This document shows, in pieces, positions 24,011 to 37,071 of a stretch of 64,000 nt of DNA (its first letter is position 1; every line of letters begins with the position of its first letter). The position numbers and the translations under genes were made by a program. The DNA lies in the NCBI GenBank assembly GCA_016801845.1, contig CM028921.1, positions 11,074,775-11,138,774 on the forward strand, given 5' to 3'. Below the pieces are notes generated by a model. The model was not told the origin of the DNA, did no database searches, and saw only the letters and a program-made list of their open reading frames with translations. This stretch comes from Polydactylus sextarius. Lineage: Eukaryota; Chordata; Actinopteri; Polynemidae.

Positions 24011-27000
24011 CAGTTAGTACAGTTAGCACTACAAAGTAAAACCAGGAGGTTTTTAGAAACTATAATCATGAACCACATTCATTGTCCAATTAGGAATTAA
24101 ATTGGTGAAATGTTATTGACTTAAAGACTATAACTTTTAAGAGACTCTGGGATTACCACAGAAATATCATGAAAACAATCTGTCAGTCCACCTGCTGGTG
24201 GAAAAAAGGGCCGGGTCAGGAAATGTTTAACCTCTGAGATTCTATAATCCTTCCTTAATGCTGGCTCACTCTTCCACTTAAATGGTCTGCCTGTCTGAAG
24301 CTAAGCTGACAAGATGGAGGTATTGACATGAATCCGACAAAAAAGGACTGCTGGCTCCAGTTTGTAATTCCTTGTAAAGGCCAGTTGGCTTATGCAAATA
24401 GTAGACCACCCCGTTACTACTGAGGGACTTGACCCCCACTGTAACGAGCTTACTGACTGAGAAGTTTGGTGGAATAAAACAATGAATAAAAAACATTTTC
24501 ACTGTCAAATATAATAAATACACTAATAGAGTTTATCAGTTAGTCTTAAAGTTGAGTGCTTTATTTTTCTCCCCTTGCCTTAAGTAGCACAGACGACATG
24601 AGATGTTTATGAGTTGCTGAAAGAGCAAACATATATAATGTAAATCACATGAGATGAGATGAACATGCTAAAAAATTGGTATGACAAAGTGCTAATTATA
24701 CTGTATGGGATGTTTAATTTGTAGGCCAGGATACTGTTAGTTTGCCATGATTTACAATTGAAGCCACACAGTAAGTTTATACTCACCATATGCACTTAGC
24801 ATTCAGAGAATGACTGGTAATGCAGTACTTTCACTGACAGAGGAGAAGTCATTCAGTTGTAAGTTGACCTACATGAGCTATAAGAGGAAGCTTTACTGTA
24901 ACAATATAGATCCATCAACATGTGGTGTAAATGACCGAGTGGAGCTGCAGTGTGTGTCCCTTGTTGGAATGGGTAGCAGTGAGGCGCATCCACTCTTGCT
25001 GGATAAGAAGGAGGCACACCTGCAGTCGCGCCATATTTCTCTCTCATCACATCCACAAAGACGAATGCACTTTCCTCACACACTCAAATTGTGAATGTGT
25101 GAGGATGTTTATCCATGCACATGTAGCCACAGCCTTTGTATAAACTTACTTCTTCTGCTGGTTTTCTACTCTTCCATGAAAACAAACACCTCAATCTGGA
25201 GTTTAAATCACTGGAGTGGAATCACACTGCAATGTCATCGGTTGTCATCAGGTTTCAAGGTTGTTATCAAATGCTGGATGAAAAAAAAGATTTTCTAAAT
25301 GTAGGAATATTTTTATTACATCAACTTATGACTGAACAAAAGCTAAACTTGAATGAGTTATTTACTTTGGACTCTCTCACTTCAAGCAAGTTGACGAAAA
25401 ATTTAATTATTGCTTTGACTGTTCTTCTAGGACTGTTTATTTGCTTTGATGTCTTACATTTGTTATTTTTTCCTTTTGGGTTGCACAACAACTGACGAGC
25501 TGGACCAATGAACGCAAATGTCCATGAATGAGGAGATAACAGAGCTGACTGTGATGAAGTTATACCATTGGTTGGATTAATTCCATGTAAGTAGTTTTCC
25601 CCATTTCTTCCTCTAAATGAGATGGCGTGAACAGTTCATACAGTGTTGCAGGGGAGTGCTTACAGTCTGATTGATCTTTCAAAAGATGCTCCTAATGACA
25701 TATCCAGAAAATTTTTTCTTTTATACAAACCTTTGCTACTTTTCGATAATTGCCAGCATTGTTCCCTTTGACTGTATATAAAAAAACAGGTGTGTGCCAG
25801 TGCAGAAAATCCCTGAAAATAAGCCCATAATTACTTATCAGGCCTCGAAGGGAGAAAGAAAGAGAGAGATACTTGGGAGCATATATTCATTGATTGGCAT
25901 ATCAAGTCTGGAGCCGTCAGGCATAACTGAAACTGATTAATGCCAAGTTGTTTGGACTCGTCAGGCCTGAGGATCATTCACAAAAGGGGTGTTGAGTCAC
26001 ATACACATCACATCGTTTTTGACTCAGTTATATTATAATTACTGTCATTTTCTCATCATTTGTCTGTGGACTAGACGCTTGGTTTACTGTTAGCAGCTAG
26101 GTAGTTGGTTCTAGTCAGGTTTCGGTTAATCGTAATTATGGTTTGGGTTTTTTTGTAATAACAGACCCTGACAGATTCTGATTCCAATAAATGTGAGTTA
26201 ATCTTACTAACCAAGTCTGCTAGCTAGTCCTAGCTTGTTAGTGTTTGCAATGTTAACTGTAGCTAGCAGTTACTTAAATCCCTCTTAAAGATATGTGAAT
26301 GTTGCTCAAAACTACTGAGGCCTAACACTTCTAATACACTTGACTGCACTGCATGTGGTAGACATAAGATAAACTCTTAACTATCTATCATTTTATTTTC
26401 ACTGGTGATTAAATCAGATGATGCCATGATTAAATTAGTGCAGGGCAGCAGCTTGGAAATAGTTGGATGTGAGTGCTACTCAGTGTCAGGTCTTATTGTG
26501 ACACATTTTCTGTCACTGTTTCATGATTACAAATGAAGGAAAACTTTATTAAAAATATAATTGCATTAAAATAATATGCAATGCTGAAACCAGCCAACAC
26601 CAGGCAGAGTGCAAATAGGAAGTGATGACATCACAAATATACTAATTCATGTATTGTGGTTCCATCACAGTTTTCTCTGTGTTCCAGTTTTCCATTTCCA
26701 AAATTTTGCACTCTGACCATTTGTGGTCAAGCCGCATACGAGTTTTTGTCATTTGTCACATGCAATGAGTTTGTTTTTTCCCCCCCCATCACGTACTCTG
26801 AAGTCAAAAATGCACTTTGGCTGGTGCATCCTCATTCCTCATATGCTGTTCCTGACAGGGTTTGTTTATAAATCAATAATTAATAATCTGCTCCTGCTCA
26901 AATTTTTGTGGGAAACAGCTCAGTTTGAGGTCTCAGACATTAAAGCGTTGGACCACACAGTCCCGTTTGACCCGTGTCTACCTGCTCAGATTAATAACAG

Positions 27001-28070
27001 CACGATGACTGCAACGTTAGGAAGCTGTGACAAATAGGCCGATCTAAAAGGTTTTTCGACAGTTGAGTGTACACTTGGTGGCGTGGTTAATGAGAAATGT
27101 ACTATAGGTTTGGAATTGGCTGAGTGTGTGTGTGTAAGTGCAAGTGTGTGTGTACATGCGTGCGTGTGTGTATGAGAGTGAGAGAGAGAGATAGTTTTGA
27201 CTCCACAATAAGTGGTAATCAATTAGGAGACATTAGGCTGCAACGTGAACTGATGCCAATGGATTATTTCTCTCCATCTGGTTCAGTCAACAGCTAAATG
27301 TGTTGAACTCTGTGGCTGAGCTGTGCCAGACAGATGCGAGAGGTGTCCTTGTAATTGTGCTCTTTAATGTTTCAACTGGCAGCCTCCGTGAGGATGTTTT
27401 TATAGCGGGTTCATTCACGGAGCATTGGGTTGCGCTTCTTTCTCCGAACAGGGCGAATGGGGGCGGTGGGGGTGTGAGGGAGGGGTTCGGGGGCTGAAAG
27501 ATTTGCACGCAATTTTATTTGTGTTTGCCTTTGCCTTGGCTTCTTGTGAGGCACATTTTATGATGTTGGGTGAATTCATGTCTTTGTCATGCCTGCGGTC
27601 GAGCCTGTGAGCTCAACATGCGCTCTGTATTTTGTTTTGAACATATGATTAGCAAATAAGCAAAAGTAATGTTCTTGGCAAACAAAAAAGCAATATTTTG
27701 CTTTCTGAGAAGGCAGATTTATTTCAGGAAAAAAATCTGGTGAAGCTGAATTTCAGGAAATAAAAAGACAAAAGACAACCTAACCACCTGCTCTTAATTT
27801 TCCTGGAATATGATCAAAACATGGTTAGCTAATCAGGGACAGATGATCTTAATGTGCAATCTGTATTTTGTTAAAAACTAGAGCTTAAAATGGACTTATG
27901 CACTTCTTAAGAAACCAATGAAGCCTTTCAACTGTAACAACTAAACATGTTGTGAATTAGTGCCCGAATGCCAAGTCGAACCACAAGCCAGTCCAGTATT
28001 GACCTTTGAACTTGACTATATCCACCAGCATGATGTTGGCACTCCCTTTTCTTCTGTGCGGTGTGTTTGT
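24011..28070. other. intergenic, no gene recognised
   Basis: Mixed AT-rich DNA. There is a GT-rich stretch at 27120-27190 and a G-rich stretch at 27451-27495. GCTAGC-rich sequence at 26090-26280 looks like decayed repeat. Overlapping frames at 24810-25494 and 26656-27037 are unrecognised and taken as chance. Confidence 0.45.
27451..27495 (+). other. G-rich tract, possible G-quadruplex
   Basis: Six or more runs of three to five G (GGGCG, TGGGGGCGG, TGGGGGTG, AGGGAGGGG, TCGGGGGC) lie within 45 bases, enough for an intramolecular quadruplex on the plus strand. Confidence 0.5.
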
Positions 28071-28073
28071 TTG

Positions 28074-28131
<58 letters not shown>

Positions 28132-28143
28132 TGCGTGCGTGCA
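28071..28143. repeat. (GT)n microsatellite
   Basis: A pure (GT) run spans about 28081-28123 and is flanked by interrupted GT and GTGC units. Confidence 0.95.
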
Positions 28144-28272
28144 TACTTTGGTGGTTGTTCATTCATCTTCCTGTGTTTTCTGTGAGGATATTGAGGGCTG
28201 TCATGCAGGCATGCATGGGAAAGCTTTTGTCGCGGCCTCATGCATTTGTTCATGGCAGCACAGGGTATGGCT

Positions 28273-28273
<1 letters not shown>

Positions 28274-28304
<31 letters not shown>
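28274..28304. repeat. poly-T tract (T31)
   Basis: Thirty-one consecutive T, about 130 bases after the (GT)n array. On the minus strand it would be a poly-A tail, but no retroposon body is recognised next to it. Confidence 0.9.
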
Positions 28305-28305
<1 letters not shown>

Positions 28306-29388
28306 GGTTTGCTAAGTTGCAGGACAGAGTTCATGGACCTGCAGCCAGCCTTTAATTGGTAAACACAATTATGTTCTCAAAAACACATTTTATGGCTGTC
28401 ACCAGGGCTGAGAGGAAAACGGGATGGAAAGATATGTATTTATTCACACATTAGCTGTCACGGCATATTTTGAGCTCACTATAAACTTGCCAGCGGTTGT
28501 AAAGGAACTCATAAATGATATTAACTGCATATGAACAATTTTGATTAGTTACTTATGCTTCAAATGAGCTTTTATTTGGGTTTGTACTCATTAATTGTTG
28601 CTTTAAGTCAACTTACTCGCACACTATAATCTCCATATGGAAATGTTGTGTTAGCGTTGGAGTTCCTGCTCCGATCCTGCCAGGTGTTTGAAGCTTCCTC
28701 TGTGCTCTTCTAATGTTTAACCAGCAATTGTGACTTTTTTAGATGCGCGGGTGGTCACGGTAGGGCGCAAATTCATGACCTGGGAAAAACACACACACAC
28801 TGCTATAGTCACATGCATCCTGGATGATACGTGCACTCATATAACATGCACACACACTCCTTACTCTAATAGCCCTAAGGGATTAGTAATGGTTTCTTGG
28901 CACTGGGCCTGGTTTCTAGCACCACTCATCATTGGGATCCCATATCGAGGGGATTTTCACTTCACCTCTCAGTGTTTTTCTTGCACTAAACTCATATGTT
29001 TTCGTCTTGACAGCACATGTTAAAAAGAAGAGTGATTATTGTAATCATGGTAAAACATAAGAGGAGTTCAAGAGGGGACCACATGTTTGTCTAGTTGTGG
29101 TTATATAAATTGTGTGTTCTGTATTTCTGATGCGTGCATCCATGCTGCTTTCACAACAAATCCACTAATGGTTTTATAGACGGCCAGTCGCCATGGCAGC
29201 CCGGGAGGCCAAAAGAAGTGCACACTGGGAGGACAATATGAGTGTGTTGAGTGTCTTCGGGATTAGGACCACAGGGCTATTTTTCATTTCACCTTTGGGC
29301 CACCGAACAAGAGAGTAATGGGGGAACATTGCCAACCCCAGCATCTAATCTCTCTTCAGCACTTGAGTCCAAGCAGCAGAGTGGGGTG
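28305..29388. other. intergenic, no gene seen
   Basis: 28470-28620 is AT-rich with ATTAATTG and TAAT words and free of repeats, a weak candidate for a regulatory block. The rest is unremarkable. Confidence 0.4.
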
Positions 29389-29389
29389 G

Positions 29390-29432
<43 letters not shown>

Positions 29433-29443
29433 TGTGTGTGTGT
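29389..29443. repeat. (GT)n microsatellite
   Basis: About 20 uninterrupted GT units followed by TCTGTGTGTGTGTA. Confidence 0.95.
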
Positions 29444-29940
29444 ATTTGTATGAGTGTAGGTAAGGACCAGATGATGCATGCTAACAAGTGTAGCCACAGA
29501 ATATTAATCACTGAGTCCTTAGTCTCGGCAGTGCTTCGGCTGAGGGGGAGTATCAGCATTCATGGCATGTCCACACTTGAACAGCAAAAACACAACTGCT
29601 ACTTTAACTCATTTCATTAGTTGCTTGTATATTTTGGAGCTGACACATACAATCCCAAAAAAGATTTTCTTGTGGATTTGTTTGCTTTAAGGGGAAATTC
29701 CACTATTTGTCAAACTGGAGCTTGTTTTTCAATTTTTGTCCAATTTGACTTTTGGTCATTCTCTCCACAAACTTTGCAAATTGCTGGATGGGTTTTACAT
29801 TGTTAGGCCTCTAAAGGTTGAATGAAATCTAAGCTAAACTAAATTACCTACCCATTTTGAACTGATGAGACCCAAAGAACAATGTGAACAAAGCTTACTT
29901 TTGGGGAAAAAGACTTGGAAATGGACATGTTTTCTGAGGT

Positions 29941-30180
29941 TGTAGTGACTTTGACCATTGATGAATAAACTCTAATCAGTTCATCCAAGTAAATGTTTTG
30001 CCAGTTCTGAGTGAATTACTTAGTGGCATTACTGAAATTTTTCACAAGGGCAAAGCCATACTTTATGTGATCATAGTTACCTTTGACCTTTAGTCAACAA
30101 ACATTTATTAGTTCTCCTTTGAGCCAAATTTTAAAAGATTTCCTTGAGATGTTCGTGAGATGTTCTTGAGATGGATGGAC
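29941..30180 (+). repeat. teleost interspersed repeat, family C, two units
   Basis: Unit 1 (from 29941) reads TGTAGTGACTTTGACCATTG, then CTCTAATCAGTTCATCCAAG and GTTTTGCCAGTTCTG. Unit 2 (from about 30071) reads TCATAGTTACCTTTGACCTT, then TTATTAGTTCTCCTTTGAGC, a GCCAAATTTTAAAAG segment and repeated TTGAGATG/GAGATGTTC. Both follow the order (GTGACCTTGACC ... AATCAGTTCATC ... GTGCCAAATTT ... TTCTTGAGATATCG) of a very common teleost repeat. A GGATGGAC end is present. Confidence 0.6.
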
Positions 30181-33100
30181 AAATTGAAATTTACTACATC
30201 ACAGGTTTTATTCTCCTCACTTGTCATAAAATCTAATAACAGAAAGTAGATATTCTGACAGCTTCTCTTTACATATTTTCCTTCTTATGATATTAGGATT
30301 TCATCAGCTTTTTTTTTTATTTTTTATTTTATCAATATTGTGCTGCTACATAAAAAAGAAATATATCTGGTGGACCAGAATCAAGACTGGTGTGTCACTG
30401 TTAAAAGCTAATAAGGATGTCACTGCTGACGTGTTCACAGATACAGTTCTGAGCCAAGTCGCCCCCCGAGGGAGAAAGACTTATGGGATTCAGCCACAGT
30501 GTGTGGTACATCCAGTCAGGCGGACTGAGTGCTTGTTACCTGGGAGAGAGGAGAGCACAGACAGACAGACACACACACACACACAGACACACACACACGT
30601 ATCCACAAACATGACCATGCACATCATGTTTAATGGTTTCTGTGGAAAGCTGCCAAACTCACTGAAGGTCTCTCTATTCTTCTCCTCCTTATTCCCTCCT
30701 TCCCTCCCACTTTCTAGTCTCTTTCCCATCTGACCATCTCTCTCCACTCCCCTCTCTCTCACTCCTAATAGCATTTGCTCTTAAACATCCCCTCTTCCCT
30801 TTCCCCACTAAAAATCACTACTAACTTTCACATGAAAGAACCAACATAGTGAAAATAAAGACATCAGATGTGTGTGAAGTAACAACCTGTCATGATGCGT
30901 GGTGTGCCACACACATAATAGGTCAGCAGACAGAACTGTCTTTTATCATATGCCCTATTTCCTAAAAGCGCTTAAACAAGACTTCCATTTTATATCTTGG
31001 AATTTTTCATTTCTGATTTAAAACCTGAAGGTCGTTTCTAAGGTTATTGCAACACGGTTTTGCACAGAAAGCAACAGAGACGGTCGGCTAGGAATGTGTG
31101 GGAGTGTCTTCAGATTGATAAAAGTTTGTTTTCATCCATTCTGCCCACGCGTCAGATGGATTTGTGTTTTTCCCCCATGCTACATTCTCTCTCTCTCTCT
31201 TTTGCAAAGTGATGTTTTAAGATGCTGGAGATAAGGTACAGGGATGTGGTGGGTGGGTGAGACTGATGTCATAGTTGTACCTTTAATGGTGCTGTTTCAA
31301 GACACTGTAAATGGCGTCCGATGAAGTGCACCAAGCATTAGCGTATGTGGTATAATAGAAGTATTTGCATGAGGATTTAGTATCTGTGCATAAAGCTTTA
31401 CTCCTTTAATGGCTTTGGTCGCTGCTTTAACAAAACATGTGAGTAGCAGACGGAGACCAGCAGCGATTGCACAAGATTTTCCCCTTGATTCATTCATCCG
31501 TGTGAATTTTTGAAACATGGAACAAAAAACAGGTCCGTGATTCAGGGAATAAATCTGGTGAAGTGTAATATTAGGTGAATCAGCACAATAGTTGTAGCAC
31601 TAGATCATGAGTTTTAGTGGTGATTGGGCATGTGAAAGACCAAACTTCATGTCCAGTCACAGATCTGCAATCAGTGTTGACCACAATCTTTCTCCATCCT
31701 TTAGTGCTTCTGTTACCTAACTGTAACCATTTTACTGTAAGTAACTTGTCATCATTATGATCTTTTCCTTAATTATTAGCACATCATCTACAAGCAGATA
31801 TTAAAGAAAGCAAAGATAAAACATTGTTGTGGAGCGAGTCTTTTGTGGGGTTGTGCATTTAAACCAACAAATTACACTTGGATACTTAATGTTTGTGAGT
31901 GTTTTGTTTGTAGTGTGCAGTCTGCATTTTTACCGCTCATGGAAGCTGTTGAGTATTTTGCAGATGTGGACTATTAAGTTACTTCTTTGTAGCTCAATTT
32001 TGATTGTTTGTTCTCTTTTTTTTGTAGATTTCAACCACAAATGTCCAAAAAAAAAAAAAAAGGGATCCCAGTCTCTGACCTTGTGTGAACACATTTACCA
32101 GATCACAGCGAGTCCTCTTCCATCCAGCCCTCTCCTTGACACCCATTCAGTTTTCACTGTTTTGCTACAGCCAGGAGGCATTTCATTGCAAGCCAGCTCT
32201 GATTTCTCAGTTTCAACAGTCACTTTGATGCTTTAGAAATGATATAACTCACTGACAAAGCTAACGCTAACAAAAGTTCAGAGCTGTAACTCTACATTAG
32301 TGACTGAAAACAGCGGTGTTTGGGATGACAGATGTTAGCTTGTTTGTCACTTGAAGATTTTTCCATCCTTGGTGTGCACTTGCAAACACCCCGCACTTAA
32401 CAATCGAAGCTTGTGTTTCTTGATTTGCATCGCAGTCAAGAATGTGAAATCCTTGACATGCGGCAGGTTTTTTTTTTCACCAAGATCAATGAAGTGAATG
32501 GCTGTGGATGACGCAGGATAAACTGAATCAGATGTATGTGGTTTTGATCAGGAAGCCGAAGGAGAACGACATCGAATACTTCCTCTCTCCATTGTAATAC
32601 ATGGATCTCGCCTTTCATAATACATTATGCCCAGACACAACGGAAAAACAGGCCATATAATAGATTCTTTGATAGCATTATTAAGAAAAAATGGCATTGT
32701 TGTTTCAGTGCTGCAACACATCTGTGTCCTTCCCATCTCCTCCAGATGTTTCTGGTTTTAGGCCTCATGGAGTTACTACATCAGTCAACATTTCTGACCA
32801 TAAAAATGACTTTTTGATCTCGAGTCTCTGAGACTCTGACATCATGCATTTCCTGATAATGAATTTCATATTATGCCATTATACCCACTGTCCTGACTGA
32901 CGCTTGTAAATACCTTTCACTTGAATAATAATCATAAATTGTCGCTCAGCAGCAGTGTTAATTTTCTCGACATTTATTTTTGCCTCAGAACTTCTAGTCC
33001 TGTTTTAATCATTTCATTTTGATTGTGTTAAACTGATGTTTGGTCAACTAAGCTTTGGCAATCGTGTTTAATAATTAAGGCTTTGTGTCTGTCACATATT

Positions 33101-33239
33101 CATAAATTCTCAATAGATACATAGATGTTATAGACAAAACTATAATTGTATTATGATACACTTAATCATGAGTATCAGTCAATGACGGCACAATGCATCA
33201 ATCGGTATAATAAAATAAATTCTCAGATCCACCTATTTT
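30181..33239. other. intergenic, no gene seen
   Basis: Contains a (CA)n/(CAGA)n array at 30559-30599, a CT-rich stretch at 30660-30770, TC repeats at 31184-31200 and an A14 run near 32050. The open frame at 31829-32236 (+, 135 codons) crosses the poly-A run and is unrecognised. Confidence 0.45.
30559..30599. repeat. (CA)n/(CAGA)n microsatellite
   Basis: CAGACAGACAGA passes into (AC)7, a GAC interruption and (AC)n. Confidence 0.9.
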
Positions 33240-33575
33240 ACCAGATGTACACCAAAATTTTATGGTTTGTTCCATAGCTCATTTCCCATCACTCCACCTA
33301 TTCTGGTGCAAATTATTTCATTACTTTTTGAATGATCCTGCTCATAGACAAATAATTTACAATGGCCCTCGTCAGGGTCATGCATCCACCAAAGTTTGAC
33401 AATGTTAAGACTAAATATGCCTACTTAACTAGATCCCTGGCCCATGCCCCATCCCTCCACCAAGTTTAGTTCAAATAGGTTTGGCACTTTTTTAATAATC
33501 CTGTTGGCAAACAAACCAACAACAAACAAGAGACATGGGTGCCAACATAACATCCTTGATGGAGGTAGTAATTAA
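33240..33575 (+). repeat. teleost interspersed repeat, family B, tandem partial units
   Basis: Two to three related units lie head to tail. They are CCCATCACTCCACC with TTACTTTTTGAATGATCCTG at about 33285-33345, GGTCATGCATCCACCAAAGT at about 33376-33395, and CCCATCCCTCCACCAAGTTT with TTTTTTAATAATCCTGTTGG at about 33447-33506. The last unit ends in AACAAACCAACAAC, ACATGGGTG and CATAACATCCTTGATGGAGG, the typical end of this very common fish repeat (ACATAACCTCCTTGGCGGAG type). Confidence 0.65.
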
Positions 33576-34319
33576 CCCAAGAATTAAGAATGAATCAGAT
33601 GCTTAAATTTGCCACAAAAACATTTTCCACAAAAAAGACAAAGTTGACAAAACAGATTAATTGACATGTAACAGCATGTTATCAACAGCAAACCAACATC
33701 ACAGATAAGCCTAAGAACTTATCTAACTTAATCAGAGTGTAATGCTGTTCCTTCAATACACAGATTTTTCCATCTTTGGGGATATTGGGAATTTGTGATC
33801 ATCATCAGTATTTTTCACTTTGTTTTGTTGCAGTCAATCTTTATTGAAAAGCTCTAAATTATGGGCATTGATGTAGGTATTTGATGTTACTGATTGTGTT
33901 GCTCATTGCTTTCAAGAGCTGATTCATATATTTAGTTACAAATTTAATTGACAAAAGGTTTGAGTACCGTATCTTCTCAGTGGTCTTCAGTATAATCTCC
34001 TGTCCACTTGAGGAAGGGTCTACAGTTTTCCATCAGTTGTGTAAAAAGGGGTACAGCTGGGGAATGTGTCCTTGGCCAGGTTGCAGCCCCCCCCCCCCAT
34101 CCTCACCAACCTGTCTGGAGTGGACACTTCTTCACCTCCGCCACCCCCCACCATCATTGCCGCCACCTCCTCCTCCTCCATGCTTCACAGAGCCCCAGGA
34201 CTCCCAACAACACATAGGATTAATCCATATAATAAAGTGGGTGGCTGAATGGGTTTTGTAGAGAGCAGAAAGGAGGTAATGCTCTGTGTTTTCTAAATGG
34301 GGGAGCAGAGGGCCTTTCA
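33576..34319. other. intergenic, no gene seen
   Basis: Contains C12 at 34087-34098 and a CCNCC-rich stretch to 34185 that opens several frames. No protein is recognised. Confidence 0.5.
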
Positions 34320-34520
34320 GAGGGAAAACATGCTGATTACTGTATTGTAAAATGGCTTTTGATTCCCCCTGCCTGCTTTAATCCCCGGGACACAACAGTG
34401 CCCCTGTCTCCCACCAATAGCAATTGAGCCTCTAAGGAGACTTGTATTACCAGTGAGCGGGGTTTAATTGTGAACTCGATCAGTTATTAAAGAAGCCAGG
34501 GCCCACTGAATTGGAGACTG
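34320..34520. promoter_or_regulatory. possible conserved non-coding element
   Basis: A repeat-free block of even composition with CAATAGCAATTGAG, GGTTTAATTGTGAA and AGTTATTAAAGAAG. Texture is enhancer-like only; no direct proof. Confidence 0.22.
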
Positions 34521-34740
34521 GTGGGCCAGTCCTCCACTGCTTTTGACCGTTGTGCCTCTTTCTTCCTAGACTGTGGTTAGCAGTTTGTTGTTTGCAGTGC
34601 ATAGGCCTGGAATGAATACAGGCTCCCCACTATAGAGTTCTTTCTTTTCCCTCATCCCTCTACGTTTTTCCTCTTCTTCTCTTACTGGCTTCCAGGGAAC
34701 GCAATTAAAGTGGGGAATTTTATGGGAGGCTGGAGCAGTG

Positions 34741-34787
34741 GTGGGGAGTGGAGTGAGGTGGGGGTGAGGAGTGGGGTGGGGTGGGGC
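34741..34787 (+). other. G-rich tract, possible G-quadruplex
   Basis: GGGGAGTGGAGTGAGGTGGG is followed by GTGGGGTGGGGTGGGG, giving at least five runs of four to five G with short loops. Confidence 0.5.
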
Positions 34788-37071
34788 AGGCCAGCAAGGC
34801 TATTATCCGTCCCGTAGGGTTGAATGGCTGGCCCCCCTCTGCGAACACAAAAGGACTGGTCAGAGCTGAACTGGAGAGTGGCCCCATCTGAAGAATGGTG
34901 ACCATCAGCGGTGGCTGGTGGTTGCTGGCTGCTGGCTTTATGTCTGAGGATGTTCACCTTGCACAAGCTTTTGGTTTTAATAATTGAATATTTTTTATTC
35001 TTCAAAAACATATTAAAAGACTTCTTACAAAATTCACTGACGTTTATGAGAATGAGTTCAAGAGATACAATCATGATTCTGGAGTTTTGGCAAATGTCAG
35101 CAGGTAATCAAGTCAATTATCAAGCTTTAATCTTTTATATGACTGTTGACAGTTGACTGGACAAAAGAGGCATCATGTTAATGTAATTATTCCCTATTTT
35201 CCCAGAGCCCAACATGGAGTTCAGGAACCCCCTGAGGAGTATAAGGTGAATCTAAAGGGTCAGAAACTAATAAAGGAAGCAGAAGGCTTCTAACTATGGA
35301 AAGGATACATAAGAGCAGTGTTATTGTATATTAAAAGGTCAAAAGCAAAAAAGTTGGGATACATAATATCAAAAAAGGGTAACTCATAATGTAAATAATT
35401 ATTTTATTAACAACCTCATAATAGTAATACATTCTGTTGAGTTCACTGCTTAATGATCAAACTTATTAGATATGTGTTTAAATGCACAAACTGTTCCAGT
35501 TGTAGCCATGTTAATCATGATTGCAAAGCATCTTGTGGTTGTGATCAGTGTAGACAGCTGGGTCAACATAGACTGTGACTTTATTCCATTATTATCCCTT
35601 TCAGTCAGACAGTTTTCATAACTAAGCAATGTCAAGAAGTGACAGAACAGACAGAATAGTTGCATACCAACTCTGGAGATGTTCCTCCACCCTCTTAACT
35701 CCTCAAAACCAAAATTGACTGCTACAGCCACAAATACTAGGATGCCACTAACTACTGGATCTATCAGCAACGGACCAACCTGCACTTCAGCTCGAATTAC
35801 TCTCATTCACTTGGCTCAAGTACAGCATCAACCAGGAAGCTGGATTTTGTCAGGCATGTCAGTTTGTTTGTTTTCTGCCATGTACTGTGGTGCAATAAAG
35901 TTACAGCTTGCAGCTATTTATTGACATTATCACATGTTGCTAAGTAGTAGCTGAATGATTAATGAGGTAACTGGCAAATACTCCAAACAATGTTTTTTAA
36001 TGAGATCATAAAAATGAGTAAAAAATAGTGATGGTTTATCTACAGGTCACACATTAGATCCCTCAACCACACCTAAATTAACAGCTCTGGCACCAGTCCT
36101 TGGGTGCAACACAACTCACACACATCCCTAATCTATTTCCATAGCTCCTGTTATTATTCCCATATTATTGGCTAAACAAGTCAGTGCTTGGTGCATTCAG
36201 CTAAGCAATGACAGAAAAAGCTAACCTCAAAAAAAAAAGTATCAAACAGTGATGTTGCAATTCTTGGCTGCCACTTGCTATTTATCCTTGTGGTTACTTT
36301 TGTGACACTCCCAAAAAGTCAGTCAGAAGGGGTACACTTAACAAAACATTTAGACATATTACAAAACATCAGCATATTCAAACCAGAGCAGCAAAAGTGA
36401 CACTAACTTCCACTTATCATACCACAGTAAGTTTCTTTGAGGACAAACAAGGCAATGTTTGGCTCCATTTGATGTTTTTTACACCTTCTGCAAAATTTCA
36501 AGCAGACTTGAAAGTGAAAACCCCATCCAGAGCTCATTTTTACCTCAGCATTCCTTGCCATCCGTCCTCCTAGTTCTCCATCACCAGACAATAGAGGTTT
36601 GAGGACACCCTGGGCAGGCCAGCCTCTGTGGGGCCTGTGAGCTGTGTGCCAGTATGGGTAAATAGAGGCTCTTTAATATCCGCCAGGGGGACGAGAGGTG
36701 GGAGTGGGGTCAGAGTATGGAGCTCACTGAACTGGCAGCCATGCAGCCCATTGTTGGTGTTTGTTAACAGGTGTGTGTGTTTAAATGGAAGTCTTTCAGT
36801 GGGGCTGCTACACGAGCCCATGGGGCCCAAGCACCTCTCACCCCTTCTCACTGTTCTCATCAATGACAGCTTTTCAGCAGCCTGGGGAGGAGGAGGAGGA
36901 GGCAAGAAGAATGATGAGGCTGACTGAGAGATTAGAAGTGAGAGGACAGACTGCAATACAGTACACAGTGTGTGACCAGGTACATTACAGTCACAGAGAC
37001 CGAGGGGAGTGATAGAAATACAGATGAAAACAGATCCATGCACACAACTTTGTGTATCTTGTGTCTGTGCA
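34788..37071. other. intergenic, no gene recognised
   Basis: AT-rich with a GC-richer, (GGA)n-containing patch at 36600-36910. Frames at 34682-35074 (-), 35450-35806 (-), 35679-35924 (+) and 36570-37043 (-, 157 codons) have no recognised domain. Confidence 0.45.

Noticed and set aside
27957..28355. Long frames on both strands over the (GT)n and poly-T tracts
   Set aside because: They are produced by Cys-Val/His-Thr repeats from (GT)n and by Phe/Lys runs from the homopolymer, not by a gene.
33543..33556. GGAGGTAGTAATT, checked as a let-7 seed because let-7 genes lie near WNT7B in human
   Set aside because: It lacks the TGAGGTAGTAGGTTG core and lies in the end of an interspersed repeat. In human the let-7 cluster is on the other side of WNT7B.
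35450..35806. 118-codon minus-strand frame with hydrophobic stretch
   Set aside because: No family recognised, no splice context or neighbours supporting a gene; likely decayed repeat.
36570..37043. 157-codon minus-strand frame
   Set aside because: It is driven by a (CCT)n stretch and runs into the left end of the TTAA-flanked MITE region. No known motif.
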